Shown in pieces: positions 14,618 to 24,028 of a DNA stretch of 64,000 nt; position 1 is the stretch's first letter, and every line of letters begins with the position of its first letter. Location: contig JBFWNV010000002.1 of assembly GCA_050250875.1 (NCBI GenBank), forward strand, positions 496,001-560,000, in the 5' to 3' direction. The position numbers were made by a program, and so were the translations under genes. This DNA comes from CAWAYR01 sp050250875. Lineage in GTDB: Bacteria; Acidobacteriota; Vicinamibacteria; Vicinamibacterales; UBA2999. The notes under the pieces are model-generated. The model was not told the DNA's origin, searched no databases, and saw only the letters and a list, made by a program, of their open reading frames with translations.

Positions 14618-17059
14618 TCAGCGGCGCAGCTGAGCGACGACGTCGGCGCGAACCACGGCCCGCGCCGGCACGTAAGCGGCCACCGCCGCGGTGGCGATCA
14701 CGGCGAGCACCGCCGCGCCGATCGACCATGGATCGGCGGTGGTGACGCCGAACAGGAACGCCCGCAGCAACTGGGCGATCGCGAGGGTGACGGCGATGCC
14801 GACGGCGACGCCGGGCGCGCCCCAGCCGATCGCCTGACGCACGACGGCACCGCGCAGCTCACCGGGCACGGCGCCCAGGGCGAGCCGCAGCGCGAACTCG
14901 CGCCGCCTCGCCGCCACGGCGTGGGCGGTGACGCCGTAGGTACCGGCCAGGAACAGCAGCAGGGCCAGCAGCCCGAAGCCGCCGCTCAGCGCGGCCATGG
15001 CCCGCGCCGGGAACAGCGCCTCCGCCCGCAGATCCTGGTAACGCATCGCGTTGACGATGCGCACGCGCGCGTCGAGGCGGCGCAGCTCGGCGGCGAGCTG
15101 GCGCTCCACCGCGACGCCGGCGGTGGCGGTGCGGACGTGGAAGGTCAGGCCGTCGGGAAACGGCACCGGCCCGAACGGCACGTAGAGATACGGCATCGGC
15201 GGTTCACCGAGCGCGTAGTAGGTGATGTCGCGCGCCACGCCGACCACCGCGGCCGGTGTGTCGCCGAAGCGGAGCCGGCGTCCCACCGCCTCGGCGCCGG
15301 GCCAGTAGGTGCGCGCCATGGTCTCGTTGACCACGACCGCCAGCGGCGCGTCGGGGCGTCCGTCCGCGGCCGCGAGCGTCCGGCCGCGCACCACCGGAAT
15401 GCCCATCATCTCGAAATAGCCCGGCCACACCACGTTGGTGGCGACCGGCACGAACGCGTCGCCGGAGGGCGGCGTGTACCCCTCGATGGCGATGCCGCGC
15501 TGTTCGTCGTTGCCGCCCAGCGGCACGACCGCCGCGGCGGTCACCGCCTCGACGCCGGGCAGCGCGCGCACGCGCCGCATCGTGTCCTCGTGGTAGGCCC
15601 GCGATCGCGCCTCGTCGAGGCCCAGGCCGCTGGTGTTGGCCGTGGCCACGACCAGCCGCCCGGTGGAGAAGCCGACGTCGAACCAGGTGGAGGCCGCGAC
15701 GCTGCGTCCGAGCAGCGCGGCGAGCGCGACCAGCAGGATCGACACCGCCGCCTGGCTCGACACCAGCCCCGAGGCCAGCCAGCGGCCGCGCGGCCGGCTC
15801 ACCGTCGTGCCGGCGCCCTCCTGCAGCGACCGGGCCGGGTCGGTGGCGGCGGCGCGAAGCGCTGGCAGCACGCCCGACGCGGCGGCGGCCAGCGCGACCA
15901 GCAGTGCCACCAAGGCGCCGACCCGCCAGTCGAGATCGACGGTGGGGGCGAAGTTGGGCCGGCCGGTGAGCGGCTGCAGGGCCAGGAACCCGTCGCGCAG
16001 CCACACCGCAGCCAGCAGCCCGACGGCCCCGGCGGCCAGCGTAACGACCAGCGTCTCGACCAGCCACAGCCGCGCGACGTCGCGGCGCGAGGCGCCCATG
16101 GCCATGCGAACCGCGATCTCGGCGGCGCGATCGGCCACCGTGGCCAGCTGGGCGTTGGCGACGTTCGCGCAGGCGGCGGCCAGGGCGAGGGCGGTGACGA
16201 GCAGTGCGAACGCCAGTACCCGCGTCAGCAGCGGCGTCATCGCCTCGGGGGCCGCCGACGCCGGCACCACGGTGAAGCGCAGATTCTGGTTCTCGGCCGG
16301 GAACGCCGCCACCAGCGCCGTGGCCAGCGTCTCCATTTCGGCCTGGGCCGAGGCCACGGTCGCGCCGGCGGCCAGGCGCGCCGAGGCCTGCAGCCAGCCC
16401 CAGTTGCGTCGCTGCGCGTCGATGCCGCGCGGACGCACGGTGCCATACGTCATCAGCGGCACCCACAGGTCGGTCGGCGCGGCGTCGTAGCTGCCGCGGA
16501 ACGAGGCCGGGGCGACGCCGATCACCTCGAACGGGGCGCCGTTCAGATGGACGATGCGTCCCAGCACCGCCGGATCGGCGCCGAGATGGCTGCGCCACCA
16601 CGCGTCGCTGACCACGGCGACCTGTTGCGGCGCACCGGCGGTGTCGTCGGCGGCGCCGATCGCCCGGCCGAGGCGCGGCGCGACGCCGAAGGTCGCGAAG
16701 TAGGTGCCGCTGACCAGTTCCGTCGCCGCCGAGGTGGTGTCTTCGCCGAGCCCGTAGGCGGCGAACGCCTGCTGGTGGATGGCGAACGCGCTGAACGATC
16801 TGGCCTGGTCGCCGGCGTCGCGCAGGTTCGGGTACGACGCGATTCCGAGGGCACGTGATTCGGTGGTGCCGAACACCCGCACGAGCCGCTCGGGCGCCGG
16901 CACCGGCAGCGGCCGCAGCAGCAGGGCGCTGGCGATCGAGAACATCGCCGTGGCGCCGCCGATGCCGAGCGCCAGCGTGAGCACCGTGGTCGCCGTGAGC
17001 ACCGGCCACCCCGCCATCACGCGGAGGGCGTGGCGCGCGTCGCGCAGCGCGTGTCGCAT
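14618..17059 (-). CDS. ADOP-type FtsX/MacB-like permease
   Basis: About 813 residues with the duplicated layout of acidobacterial orphan permeases. TM1 near the N-terminus (LTATTVLTLALGIGGATAMF) is followed by a periplasmic MacB_PCD-type domain, three FtsX helices (about residues 275-420), a second TM and periplasmic domain, and three more FtsX helices at the end. No ABC ATPase gene is nearby. Start at 17059 (RHALRDARHALR); an ATG 57 nt upstream is possible. No PadR gene accompanies this copy, unlike the one at 37216. The substrate is unknown. Confidence 0.88.
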   Translation of the reverse strand: MRHALRDARHALRVMAGWPVLTATTVLTLALGIGGATAMFSIASALLLRPLPVPAPERLVRVFGTTESRALGIASYPNLRDAGDQARSFSAFAIHQQAFAAYGLGEDTTSAATELVSGTYFATFGVAPRLGRAIGAADDTAGAPQQVAVVSDAWWRSHLGADPAVLGRIVHLNGAPFEVIGVAPASFRGSYDAAPTDLWVPLMTYGTVRPRGIDAQRRNWGWLQASARLAAGATVASAQAEMETLATALVAAFPAENQNLRFTVVPASAAPEAMTPLLTRVLAFALLVTALALAAACANVANAQLATVADRAAEIAVRMAMGASRRDVARLWLVETLVVTLAAGAVGLLAAVWLRDGFLALQPLTGRPNFAPTVDLDWRVGALVALLVALAAAASGVLPALRAAATDPARSLQEGAGTTVSRPRGRWLASGLVSSQAAVSILLVALAALLGRSVAASTWFDVGFSTGRLVVATANTSGLGLDEARSRAYHEDTMRRVRALPGVEAVTAAAVVPLGGNDEQRGIAIEGYTPPSGDAFVPVATNVVWPGYFEMMGIPVVRGRTLAAADGRPDAPLAVVVNETMARTYWPGAEAVGRRLRFGDTPAAVVGVARDITYYALGEPPMPYLYVPFGPVPFPDGLTFHVRTATAGVAVERQLAAELRRLDARVRIVNAMRYQDLRAEALFPARAMAALSGGFGLLALLLFLAGTYGVTAHAVAARRREFALRLALGAVPGELRGAVVRQAIGWGAPGVAVGIAVTLAIAQLLRAFLFGVTTADPWSIGAAVLAVIATAAVAAYVPARAVVRADVVAQLRR

Positions 17060-17179
17060 GTGACGCCTGGCAGCAAGCGCCCTGCCAAGGACCGGCTCGG
17101 AACACGCCGGAATCAAGACAGGAGGGCGCGTTCTGGCCGGTTGGTGTGTGCGGCGCTGGGACGGTGGCGTCTCGAATGC

Positions 17180-17320
17180 GGGGCTCGGGACTCGGGGCTC
17201 GGGGCTCGGGGCTCGGGGCTCGGGACCAACCTTGAACGGAACTGACCCAGTTACTCCCGCGCTGCCGTGACAGCGTGCAGTCCGCGTCCCGAGTCCCGAG
17301 TCCCGAGTCCCGAGCCCCGG
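17180..17320. repeat. Composite G-rich inverted repeat, site B
   Basis: Left arm 17180-17224 carries head-to-tail CTCGGGG/CTCGGGA units; right arm 17286-17320 carries CCCGAGT/CCCGAGC units. The core between them contains ACGGAACTGAC (17236-17246, shared inverted with site A) and CGTGACAGCGTG (17266-17277, shared with site C at 26321-26332). The element lies between the start of the ADOP permease and the stop of the secreted FN3-like protein, both on the minus strand. Confidence 0.75.
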
Positions 17321-17323
17321 TTC

Positions 17324-18871
17324 CTAAGGAACGACGATCGCCACTTCGTTCCCCGCCGGCCCCACCTGCCCGCAGCGGTTCCGGCCGCGGACGCGGACGT
17401 AGTAGGTCGCCGGCGGCACCGTACCGCCGGTGCCGAGGCCGCCGACGTTCAGCACCGCGGCGTTGCTGGCGCCCGGGCCGTAGCCGGCCTCGACGACGTA
17501 GGACACGGCGCTCGACGCGGCGCCCCACGCCAGCGACACCGTGCGGCCGGAGCGCGAGAAGACGAGCGTTCCCGGCGCGGTCGGCACGCCGCAGCCCGAC
17601 GGCACGTCGAGCACGATCTCGTTGGACGGCGGCCCCATCCCGCACGCCGACCCGGCCCGCACCCGCACGTAGTAGCGGCCCGCCGGGGCGTTGGCCGCGA
17701 ACGACGCAGCCGGCGCGCCGATCGGGAACGACGCGAGATTGGCCGCGCCGGGGGCCGACCCGACGTCGAGCACGTGGCCCGACAGCGTCCCGGCCGGCGG
17801 CGTCCAGCCGAGCGCCACGGTGTAGCCGTCGACCGACGACCACAGGCTGGTCGGCGCCGCCGGCGCGGTGCACGGCGACGGTGCCGGCCCGGTCGTGCCG
17901 CGCCAGCCGAGCTGCACCACCTCGAAGTCGTTGGCGTAGAGCGAGTGGAACGCCGGGTTCAGCACGTCGTTGTCCCAGCGCGGATCGAACGCGCCGCCGA
18001 CGTACATGTCCGATCCGTTGTCGGCGACGATGAGGCCGTACTTCTTCATCGCCCGGAAGATCTTCTGCATCGGCGCCGGGTAGCCCGAGATGTTCTTCGA
18101 CGCCTTCATGCGGAGCCGCGTGCCCATCGGCGGCGCCGCGGCATTGCTGCCGGCCTTGTGCGACGCCGGCCACACATAGAAGCTGTTGGTGGCCCGCACG
18201 GTCACGCGCAGCGCGTGGGTGATTTCGTCCGGGCCGTAGACCTCGTCGTAGCGCACCAGCCCGGGCAGGATGGCGAGGCCCGCCGCGTCGGCCGACGTCC
18301 AGCCCTCCGGCCGGCGGCCGTTGGTCTGCAGGTCGAAGAAAGCGCCGGATCCCGCCGTCCACGCGCTGCCGTTCCAGCGCAGGTCGAACAGCTCGTAGAG
18401 GTGCCGGTTGTCCTTGTCGACGATGAGCATGTGGCGATCGCCGCCGGGGCTCTGGTTGCCCGGGTCGCCGCCTTCGATCCAGTACGGCTGCGTGATTGCC
18501 TGATCGGGAATCGGATAGAACGGCACGCCGACACCGTCGCTCTGGTTGGCGTAATGGAACTGCACCTGGCGCTTGGGCTGATTCCCGGCGACGACCACGT
18601 AGGGAATGCCGTAGATGCCGAAGCCCTCGCCCGAGTAGCCACCGAAATCCGGATGCAGGCGCCGGTTGCCGCCGTTGTTGATGAAGCCGAGGATCGCCGG
18701 CCCCTCGGGGGCGAGCGGCGCGGCGCTGACGTCCTGGTTCCACCAGTTGTCGGCTGGAAAGAGCGGCGGCAGTGCGCCGCCGATCGTCGGCGGCACCGAC
18801 TGGCCGAGCGTCGTCGCGCCGGCGGCGACGACGAGTGCGAGAACGAGCAATCGGGTTGCGGCACGTCGCAT
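17324..18871 (-). CDS. Secreted protein with two C-terminal FN3-like domains
   Basis: 515 residues. A signal peptide (LLVLALVVAAGATTLGQ) is followed by an N-terminal domain of about 310 residues with many aromatic and Asn residues (PLFPADNWWNQDVS, GFINNGGNRRLHPDFGGYSG) that I do not recognise, then two fibronectin-III-like segments: PAAPTSLWSSVDGYTVALGW, and PTAPGTLVFSRSGRTVSLAW. Each ends in YYVRVR...C.. G..SNE. The protein is probably extracellular and may bind or act on a polymer. The start at 18871 gives the signal peptide directly at the N-terminus. Confidence 0.8.
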   Translation of the reverse strand: MRRAATRLLVLALVVAAGATTLGQSVPPTIGGALPPLFPADNWWNQDVSAAPLAPEGPAILGFINNGGNRRLHPDFGGYSGEGFGIYGIPYVVVAGNQPKRQVQFHYANQSDGVGVPFYPIPDQAITQPYWIEGGDPGNQSPGGDRHMLIVDKDNRHLYELFDLRWNGSAWTAGSGAFFDLQTNGRRPEGWTSADAAGLAILPGLVRYDEVYGPDEITHALRVTVRATNSFYVWPASHKAGSNAAAPPMGTRLRMKASKNISGYPAPMQKIFRAMKKYGLIVADNGSDMYVGGAFDPRWDNDVLNPAFHSLYANDFEVVQLGWRGTTGPAPSPCTAPAAPTSLWSSVDGYTVALGWTPPAGTLSGHVLDVGSAPGAANLASFPIGAPAASFAANAPAGRYYVRVRAGSACGMGPPSNEIVLDVPSGCGVPTAPGTLVFSRSGRTVSLAWGAASSAVSYVVEAGYGPGASNAAVLNVGGLGTGGTVPPATYYVRVRGRNRCGQVGPAGNEVAIVVP

Positions 18872-19023
18872 CACGCCGCGGGAGTCGCAAACTCCTTGCC
18901 GCGCCGACACCGGCGCGGCTACCGGCGATCACGGCCGAAATCGCCGGGGAATCGCCGCGGGCCGGCGGCCCACGCCTGACCGATTTGGCGGGCGGTGTCG
19001 CGAATCGTGTCAGCCGGCCCGGG

Positions 19024-19467
19024 TCAGCGGGGCCACGCCAGAACGAGGCGATCGGCGGCCGGCCACTCCACCTGCCAGCGCTCCTCGGGCCAGCGCACCT
19101 GGTAGCGAACCGCTGGTGCCGTGGTGGGCGGCGTCGCCGCCGGCCGGCGCGCACGGGACGCGCGCGCCGGCACCGGCATCGCGGCCAGCGCGGCGTTGAT
19201 GCGGCCTCGCACCTCGCCGAGCTTCACCGGCGTCGGCGCGGCGCCGTGGCCTGGCGCAACGGGCGCCGCCGCGTGGGCGGCCGGGGCGGCCGCTGTCGCG
19301 GCGGGCGCCGGCGCGGGACGTGCAGCCGCCGTTGCCGGCTCGTGGGTGGGCGCGGACGGCGCCGTGGCGCTCGACGGCACGACCTTCGGTGTGTCCTGCG
19401 ACTGGGCCGCGACGGGCGACCACGTCAGGCCCAGCACGCAGAAGAGCACGATCGTCCGGGGTGGCAT
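19024..19467 (-). CDS. Secreted Ala/Pro-rich hypothetical protein
   Basis: 147 residues: a signal peptide (IVLFCVLGLTWSPVAAQ), about 50 residues of low-complexity Ala/Pro/Thr, a helical segment (LGEVRGRINAALAAM), and a short Trp-rich tail (VRWPEERWQVEWP). Its ATG overlaps the stop codon of the carbonic anhydrase gene (TGATG), so the two are translationally coupled. Function unknown; it may be an accessory or tether for the periplasmic carbonic anhydrase. Confidence 0.65.
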   Translation of the reverse strand: MPPRTIVLFCVLGLTWSPVAAQSQDTPKVVPSSATAPSAPTHEPATAAARPAPAPAATAAAPAAHAAAPVAPGHGAAPTPVKLGEVRGRINAALAAMPVPARASRARRPAATPPTTAPAVRYQVRWPEERWQVEWPAADRLVLAWPR

Positions 19468-20180
19468 CAGTGGCGAGCCGACGGTGCCGCGGTGGTCACC
19501 GGCTCCGAGAACACGACACGGCCGCTGGCCATCTCGTAGTAGGCGCCGACCACCAGCAGCCGGCCGGTGCCCGCCGCCTGGCGCAGCAGTTCACTGCCGC
19601 TCAGAACGTCGTTGATCACCTGCTCGACGACGGCGAGGACCGCGGCGCGGGCGTCCGGCTGGTCGCCGGTCATCCGCTCGGTGCCGGCGCGAATGGCCTT
19701 GATGAGGAACTGCCGGTTCGCGCCGGCCGGTTCCGCGGCGGTCGTCGCCTCCCGCACGATGTCGCACGCCTCGTGCCCCATCACCACCAGCACCGGCGCG
19801 TGCAGCGACGCGGCGCCGTGCTCGAGGCTGGCGATCGCGGCGCGGTCGGCGACGCCGCCGAGCGATCGGACCACGAAGAGCTCGCCGAGGGCGGTGTTGA
19901 ACACGAACTCCGGGGGCACGCGGGCGTCGGCGCACGACAGCACCATCGCCACCGGTGGGGCGGCGTCCGCCGCCGCCTGGCGCGCCGGGGCGCCGAGCGC
20001 CACGGGCTGCGACACGTTCTTCACGAAGCGGTCGTTGCCGGCCTTGAGCTGGCCCAGCGCCAGGGCCGGTGTCGGCGCCTGGGCGGCGGCCGACAACACG
20101 CTCCAGCCGGCTGCCGCCGCCAGGGCGGCCAGCCGCACGGCCACACCGAGGGCGCTCCAGGAGAAGGCGTTCATGGGCAT
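19467..20180 (-). CDS. Periplasmic beta-carbonic anhydrase
   Basis: About 237 residues. A hydrophobic signal segment (VRLAALAAAAGWSVLSAAAQA) precedes a beta-class carbonic anhydrase domain with zinc ligands and the Asp-Arg dyad in SCADARVP and the second ligand pair in GHEACDIV. It interconverts CO2 and bicarbonate outside the cytoplasm. Two possible ATGs (20180, 20174), neither with a clear ribosome binding site. A second, non-exported beta-carbonic anhydrase lies at 31035. Confidence 0.88.
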   Translation of the reverse strand: MPMNAFSWSALGVAVRLAALAAAAGWSVLSAAAQAPTPALALGQLKAGNDRFVKNVSQPVALGAPARQAAADAAPPVAMVLSCADARVPPEFVFNTALGELFVVRSLGGVADRAAIASLEHGAASLHAPVLVVMGHEACDIVREATTAAEPAGANRQFLIKAIRAGTERMTGDQPDARAAVLAVVEQVINDVLSGSELLRQAAGTGRLLVVGAYYEMASGRVVFSEPVTTAAPSARH

Positions 20181-20327
20181 GCAATCGGCAACGCCGCGGC
20201 CGCCTTGAACCGGAACGGGCCACGATTGCACCGTGCGGGCGCCGCTCATGAGGGTCGCGCCGCGGCTCTCGCGCTATCATCCGGGAACGAGGTTGCGGCC
20301 GCGTCGCGGCCCGTGGAGGACATGCAC

Positions 20328-21077
20328 ATGCGTCAGTGGCCGTCGGCCGTCGTCATCGCTGCCATCGCGCTCGGCGCGGTGGCCTGTGGCAAGTCGCCCG
20401 AAGAAAAGGCCGCCGAGGAGTTGAAGGCGGCCACCGAGAAGGCCGCCGATGCCATGGCCCAGGCCGGAGCCGCCGCCGCGCAGGCCGGGGCCGCCGCGGC
20501 ACAGGCGGGGGCCGCCGCCGCCCAGCAGGGCGCCGCCGCCGGCGGCGAAGCCGCCAAGGGCATGGAAGAGTTCGCCAAGGCGATGCAGGGCATGGCCACG
20601 GCGATGTCGGCCACGGCCAACGGCGGCAAGGCCGCCGACCCGGTGAGCTTCCGCGATCTGCAGACGGCGTTTCCGAGCGTGAACGGCTGGACCATGGACA
20701 AGCCGCGGGGCGAGCGGATGACCTCCCCGGTGGCGTTCTCGCAGACCGAGGCGCGCTACCGCAACGGCGAGGCGCAGATCGAGGTCAAGATCGTCGACTC
20801 CGCCTTCCAACAGCTCCTCGTGGCGCCATGGGCGATGTTCCTCGCCGCCGGCTACGAAAAGGAGACCGACGAGGGTTACGAGAAGTCCACGACGCTGGCC
20901 GGCCATCCCGGCTTCGAGAAGTGGAACGACCGCCGCAAGTCGGGCGAGCTGAACCTGGTCGTCGCCAAGCGCTTCCTCGTCTCGCTCGAGGGCAATCGGC
21001 TCAGCGACATCAAGCAGCTCCAGGACTTCGCCGGCCAGGTCGACTTCGCCAAGCTCGCCGGCCTGGGCAAGAACTAG
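20328..21077 (+). CDS. Lipoprotein-like protein with four 7-residue Ala/Gly repeats
   Basis: 249 residues. A signal peptide ends at Cys (ALGAVACGK), suggesting lipidation. A charged helix is followed by AQAGAAA three times plus AQQGAAA, encoded by 21-bp tandem units, and then a roughly 140-residue globular domain (VNGWTMDKPRGERMTS, YEKETDEGYEKSTTLAGHPG). The start at 20328 is preferred over the ATG at 20322 because GGAGG is then 9 nt away. A TATCAT -10-like hexamer is at 20275. The domain is not recognised. Confidence 0.75.
   Translation: MRQWPSAVVIAAIALGAVACGKSPEEKAAEELKAATEKAADAMAQAGAAAAQAGAAAAQAGAAAAQQGAAAGGEAAKGMEEFAKAMQGMATAMSATANGGKAADPVSFRDLQTAFPSVNGWTMDKPRGERMTSPVAFSQTEARYRNGEAQIEVKIVDSAFQQLLVAPWAMFLAAGYEKETDEGYEKSTTLAGHPGFEKWNDRRKSGELNLVVAKRFLVSLEGNRLSDIKQLQDFAGQVDFAKLAGLGKN
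20457..20540 (+). repeat. Four tandem 21-bp coding repeats
   Basis: Four in-frame 21-nt units starting GCCCAGGCCGGAGCC, encoding AQAGAAA x3 and AQQGAAA. The copies differ mainly at third positions, so the repeat has been kept at protein level. It probably forms a helical, flexible stalk between the membrane anchor and the globular domain. Confidence 0.8.
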
Positions 21078-21102
21078 GGGCTAGGGGCTGGGGGCTGGGG
21101 CT
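21076..21102. repeat. Short G-rich tandem repeat (half-copy of the composite element)
   Basis: AGGGGCT units repeated about four times between the stop of the lipoprotein gene and the stop of the convergent racemase-family gene. It resembles the left arms at 8881 and 17180 but has no complementary right arm. It slightly overlaps the lipoprotein stop codon. Confidence 0.6.
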
Positions 21103-21104
21103 CG

Positions 21105-22124
21105 TCAGAGGCGAAATCCCGCCTTGAGCGGGTCGTCGGCGTCGACCAGGAACGTGTGTTCGCCGGTGATCCAGGCGCTGCCGCTCACCTCCGGCACGAT
21201 GGCGGCGTGGTCGCCGACCCGCGTCCGCGCCGCCACCCGCCCCGTGAAGCAGGTGCCGATCAGGCTCTCGTGCACGAACGGCGCGTCGCCGCCGAGCACG
21301 CCCATCTCGTCGAGCACGGCCATGACCGCGGCCGTGCCGCTGCCGCACGGCGAGCGATCCACTTCGGCGTCGGCGAAGATCGTCACGTTGCGCAAGTGCG
21401 CACCCTCCGCCTGCGGCGGCGCCGTGAAGATCGTGCCGTAGATCCCGGTGAGGCCCGGCTCGGCCGGGTGCACGACCTTGACCAGTCTTTCCGCCTCACG
21501 GGCGATCGCCATGCCGGTGCGGCGCAGTTCGGGCAGCTTGGCCACGTCGATCGACAGCCCGGCCGCCTCGGCGTCGACGATGGCGTAGAAGGCGCCGCCG
21601 AACGACACGTCGGCGGTGAACGTGCGGCCGCCCAGCGTCACCGGGACGCCGGGGGCGAGCACGAACGACGGCACGTTGCGGAAGGCGACCTCGGTCACCC
21701 TGGTGCGGCCGTCCACCGTGGCCCGCGTCGCCCGCGCCTGCACCGGACCGGCCGGCACGTCGAGCGTCATCGCGACGGAGCCGTCGGCGGCGGCGGTGGC
21801 GTCCCACATGAGCCCGCGCTCGACGGCAATCGTCGCCACGGCAATCACCCCGTGGCCGCACATCGTGCTCCAGCCTTCGTTGTGCATGAAGAGCACGCCG
21901 GCGTGCGCTCCGGGGGTCACCGGTTCGGTGAGCAGCGCGCCGTACATGTCGGCGTGGCCGCGTGGCTCGAGCATCAGCGCGCGGCGCAGGTGGTCGAGGT
22001 GCTTGGCCGCCCACTGCCGCTTGGCCAGCATCGTCGCGCCCTCGGGGCTGGGCAGTCCGTCGACGACGAGACGCAGCGGCTCGCCGGCGGTGTGGGCGTC
22101 GATGGTGCGGATCTGGTGAATCAT
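21105..22124 (-). CDS. Proline racemase-family epimerase (hydroxyproline type)
   Basis: 339 residues. Both catalytic acid/base positions are Cys: Cys89 in MCGHG and Cys260 in DRSPCGSG. Two Cys residues mark racemases and 4-hydroxyproline 2-epimerases; 3-hydroxyproline dehydratases carry Thr at the second site. EPRGHADMYGALLT and MHNEGWS fit the hydroxyproline side of the family. The start is 7 bp after the stop of the upstream PLD gene on the same strand. An ornithine-cyclodeaminase-family gene, often a pyrroline-carboxylate reductase, lies 2 kb away (24029) and would suit the same pathway. Confidence 0.85.
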   Translation of the reverse strand: MIHQIRTIDAHTAGEPLRLVVDGLPSPEGATMLAKRQWAAKHLDHLRRALMLEPRGHADMYGALLTEPVTPGAHAGVLFMHNEGWSTMCGHGVIAVATIAVERGLMWDATAAADGSVAMTLDVPAGPVQARATRATVDGRTRVTEVAFRNVPSFVLAPGVPVTLGGRTFTADVSFGGAFYAIVDAEAAGLSIDVAKLPELRRTGMAIAREAERLVKVVHPAEPGLTGIYGTIFTAPPQAEGAHLRNVTIFADAEVDRSPCGSGTAAVMAVLDEMGVLGGDAPFVHESLIGTCFTGRVAARTRVGDHAAIVPEVSGSAWITGEHTFLVDADDPLKAGFRL

Positions 22125-22131
22125 CGGCGAA

Positions 22132-23019
22132 TCACGCCGTGGCGGCGTCGAAGAAGGCTTCCAGGCGGCGCACCGCCGTCGGCTCGTGCACCAGCAGGCT
22201 CAGCTCGCGGCGCAGTTCGAGGCTGGTCGCCGACAGCGCCAGGCTGCCGACCAGCGCGACCCGGCCGTCGACGATGGTCACCTTGCCGTGGGCGTCGTGG
22301 CGGCCGACGACGCGGGTGGCCAGGTGGTCGACGCGCACGCCGTCGCGCGCCTTGCGCTTCAGCAGGCGCTTCACCCGCGGATCGTCGAGCTTGTGGTCGA
22401 TGATGCGGATGTGCCGGCGGGCGTCGTCGAGCAGCGCCCGCACGGCGCCGGCCGCCGACTCCGGACCGATGACCAGCCGCGACGGCTCCAGCGCCTCGGG
22501 TTGCAGCCGCCGGCGGGCCACGTCGGCGTCGAAGAGCCGCCAGGCGTCGGCGACGGCGGCGGGATCCCACGTCAGCACGCCGAAGTCACAGGTCCGCGAG
22601 AAGCACTTGCGGGTCAGGTTGAACGAGGCGACGAGCAGCGGGCCGTGATCGGCGACGGCGTACTTGGCGTGGTGTTTGGTGGCGCGGGCGCCGTGCCGGG
22701 TCACGCGCGCGCCCATCCGCTCGAGGCGCAGCCGCAACCGGTCGAGCCGGCGCCGCCAGCCGCGCGCCCGGCGCGTCAGCAGCACGTCCACTTCGACCCC
22801 GCGCGCCACCGCCTCGGCCACCGCGTCGAGCACGTCGGCGTCGTCGCAGCGGAAGATCGTCAGGGCCAGCCGGCGGCGGGCGCCGTGGATCAAGCGCAGC
22901 ACGGCGGCCCGCCGTTCCTCGGGGTGGATCACCACCCGATCGCGCCGGGTTCTCTCGGCTGCCGCCACCGCCCACACCTTACCATCCCGTCGCGGCGTCG
23001 CGTCATCGCCGCGTCGCAC
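22132..23019 (-). CDS. Phospholipase D-family protein (cardiolipin synthase-like)
   Basis: About 295 residues with two HKD motifs, KHHAKYAVAD and AHGKVTIVDG, the twin catalytic halves of the PLD superfamily. There is no membrane helix, and the protein is strongly basic (Arg-rich), unlike typical ClsA, so it may be a nuclease-like or soluble PLD. Start uncertain: GTG at 23019 gives the longest frame, GTG at 22977 is an alternative. It is divergent from the HDAC-like gene with only 21 bp between starts if 23019 is used. Confidence 0.75.
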   Translation of the reverse strand: MRRGDDATPRRDGKVWAVAAAERTRRDRVVIHPEERRAAVLRLIHGARRRLALTIFRCDDADVLDAVAEAVARGVEVDVLLTRRARGWRRRLDRLRLRLERMGARVTRHGARATKHHAKYAVADHGPLLVASFNLTRKCFSRTCDFGVLTWDPAAVADAWRLFDADVARRRLQPEALEPSRLVIGPESAAGAVRALLDDARRHIRIIDHKLDDPRVKRLLKRKARDGVRVDHLATRVVGRHDAHGKVTIVDGRVALVGSLALSATSLELRRELSLLVHEPTAVRRLEAFFDAATA

Positions 23020-23040
23020 CTGCTACGCTTCGAACCGGCG

Positions 23041-23964
23041 ATGCGCGCCTTCTACTCCGATCACTTCGTGCTGCCGCTGCCCGACGGTCACCGCTTCCCG
23101 ATGGCGAGGTACGCCCGGCTGCGCGCCCGGGTGCTCGCCGAGGACATCGTCGCCGCCGCCGACCTGCACGAAGCGCCGGCCGCGTCGTGGGAGGCGCTGA
23201 CTCTGGCGCACACGCCCGACTACGTCGCGGCGGTGGCCGCCGGCACGCTGCCGCCGGAGATGATCCGGCGCATCGGGTTCCCGTGGTCGCCGGCCATGGT
23301 CGAGCGGTCGCGCCGGTCGGCGGGAGCGACCATCGCCGCCGCCCGGGCCGCCCTCGACGACGGCGCCGCCGCCAATCTCGCCGGCGGCACCCACCACGCC
23401 TTCGCCGATCGCGGCGAGGGCTACTGCGTCTTCAACGACGTCGCGGTGGCGGCGCGGGTGCTGCAGCGCGAGGGCCGGTGCACCCGGCTCGCCGTGGTCG
23501 ACGGCGACGTCCACCAGGGCAACGGCACGGCGGCGATCTTCCGCGCCGACCCGACGGTGTTCACTTTCTCGATCCACGGCGCGAAGAACTACCCGTTCCG
23601 CAAGGAGACGAGCGACCTCGACGTCGAGCTCGACGACGGCACCGACGACGACGCCTACCTGGCCGCGCTCGACGCGCACCTCCCGGTGGTGTTCGCGCCG
23701 CGGCCCCCGGACCTGGTCTTCTTCCTGGCGGGAGCCGATCCGTTCGCCGGCGACCGCCTCGGCCGGCTGTGCCTGACCAAGGCCGGACTCGCCGCCCGCG
23801 ACCAGCGGGTGCTCGCGGCCTGCCGCGCCGCCGGCGCGCCGGTCGCGGTGGTGATGAGCGGCGGCTACGCGCCTGAGATCGAAGACATCGTCGACATCCA
23901 CGTGCAGACCGTGCGGGCGGCCGCGGCCTTCGCCGCCACGTGGCCGGGCCGGGCACCCGCCTGA
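23041..23964 (+). CDS. Histone deacetylase-like (HDAC/AcuC/Apah-fold) hydrolase
   Basis: 307-residue zinc-dependent deacetylase of the arginase/HDAC fold. Motifs in order: GGTHHAFADRG with the catalytic His pair, VFND, DGDVHQGNGTA with zinc-binding Asp and His, GADPFAGD with the second Asp, and GGYAP. Bacterial members remove acetyl or other acyl groups from polyamines, acyl-lysine or small molecules. The start at ATG 23041 lies close to the divergent PLD gene. The neighbouring imino/amino acid genes hint at small-molecule deacylation, but this is inference. Confidence 0.85.
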   Translation: MRAFYSDHFVLPLPDGHRFPMARYARLRARVLAEDIVAAADLHEAPAASWEALTLAHTPDYVAAVAAGTLPPEMIRRIGFPWSPAMVERSRRSAGATIAAARAALDDGAAANLAGGTHHAFADRGEGYCVFNDVAVAARVLQREGRCTRLAVVDGDVHQGNGTAAIFRADPTVFTFSIHGAKNYPFRKETSDLDVELDDGTDDDAYLAALDAHLPVVFAPRPPDLVFFLAGADPFAGDRLGRLCLTKAGLAARDQRVLAACRAAGAPVAVVMSGGYAPEIEDIVDIHVQTVRAAAAFAATWPGRAPA

Positions 23965-24028
23965 CCGGCGCCGGGAACGGGAGCGGCGGCGGCCCGCCGT
24001 GAAATGTGCCACCATCGGCGAGCCGACG

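Noticed and set aside
15204..19154. A 1316-codon minus-strand open frame across the ADOP permease and secreted protein genes
   Set aside because: It is out of frame with the recognisable domains, extremely Arg-rich and crosses the intergenic repeat; it is not a gene.
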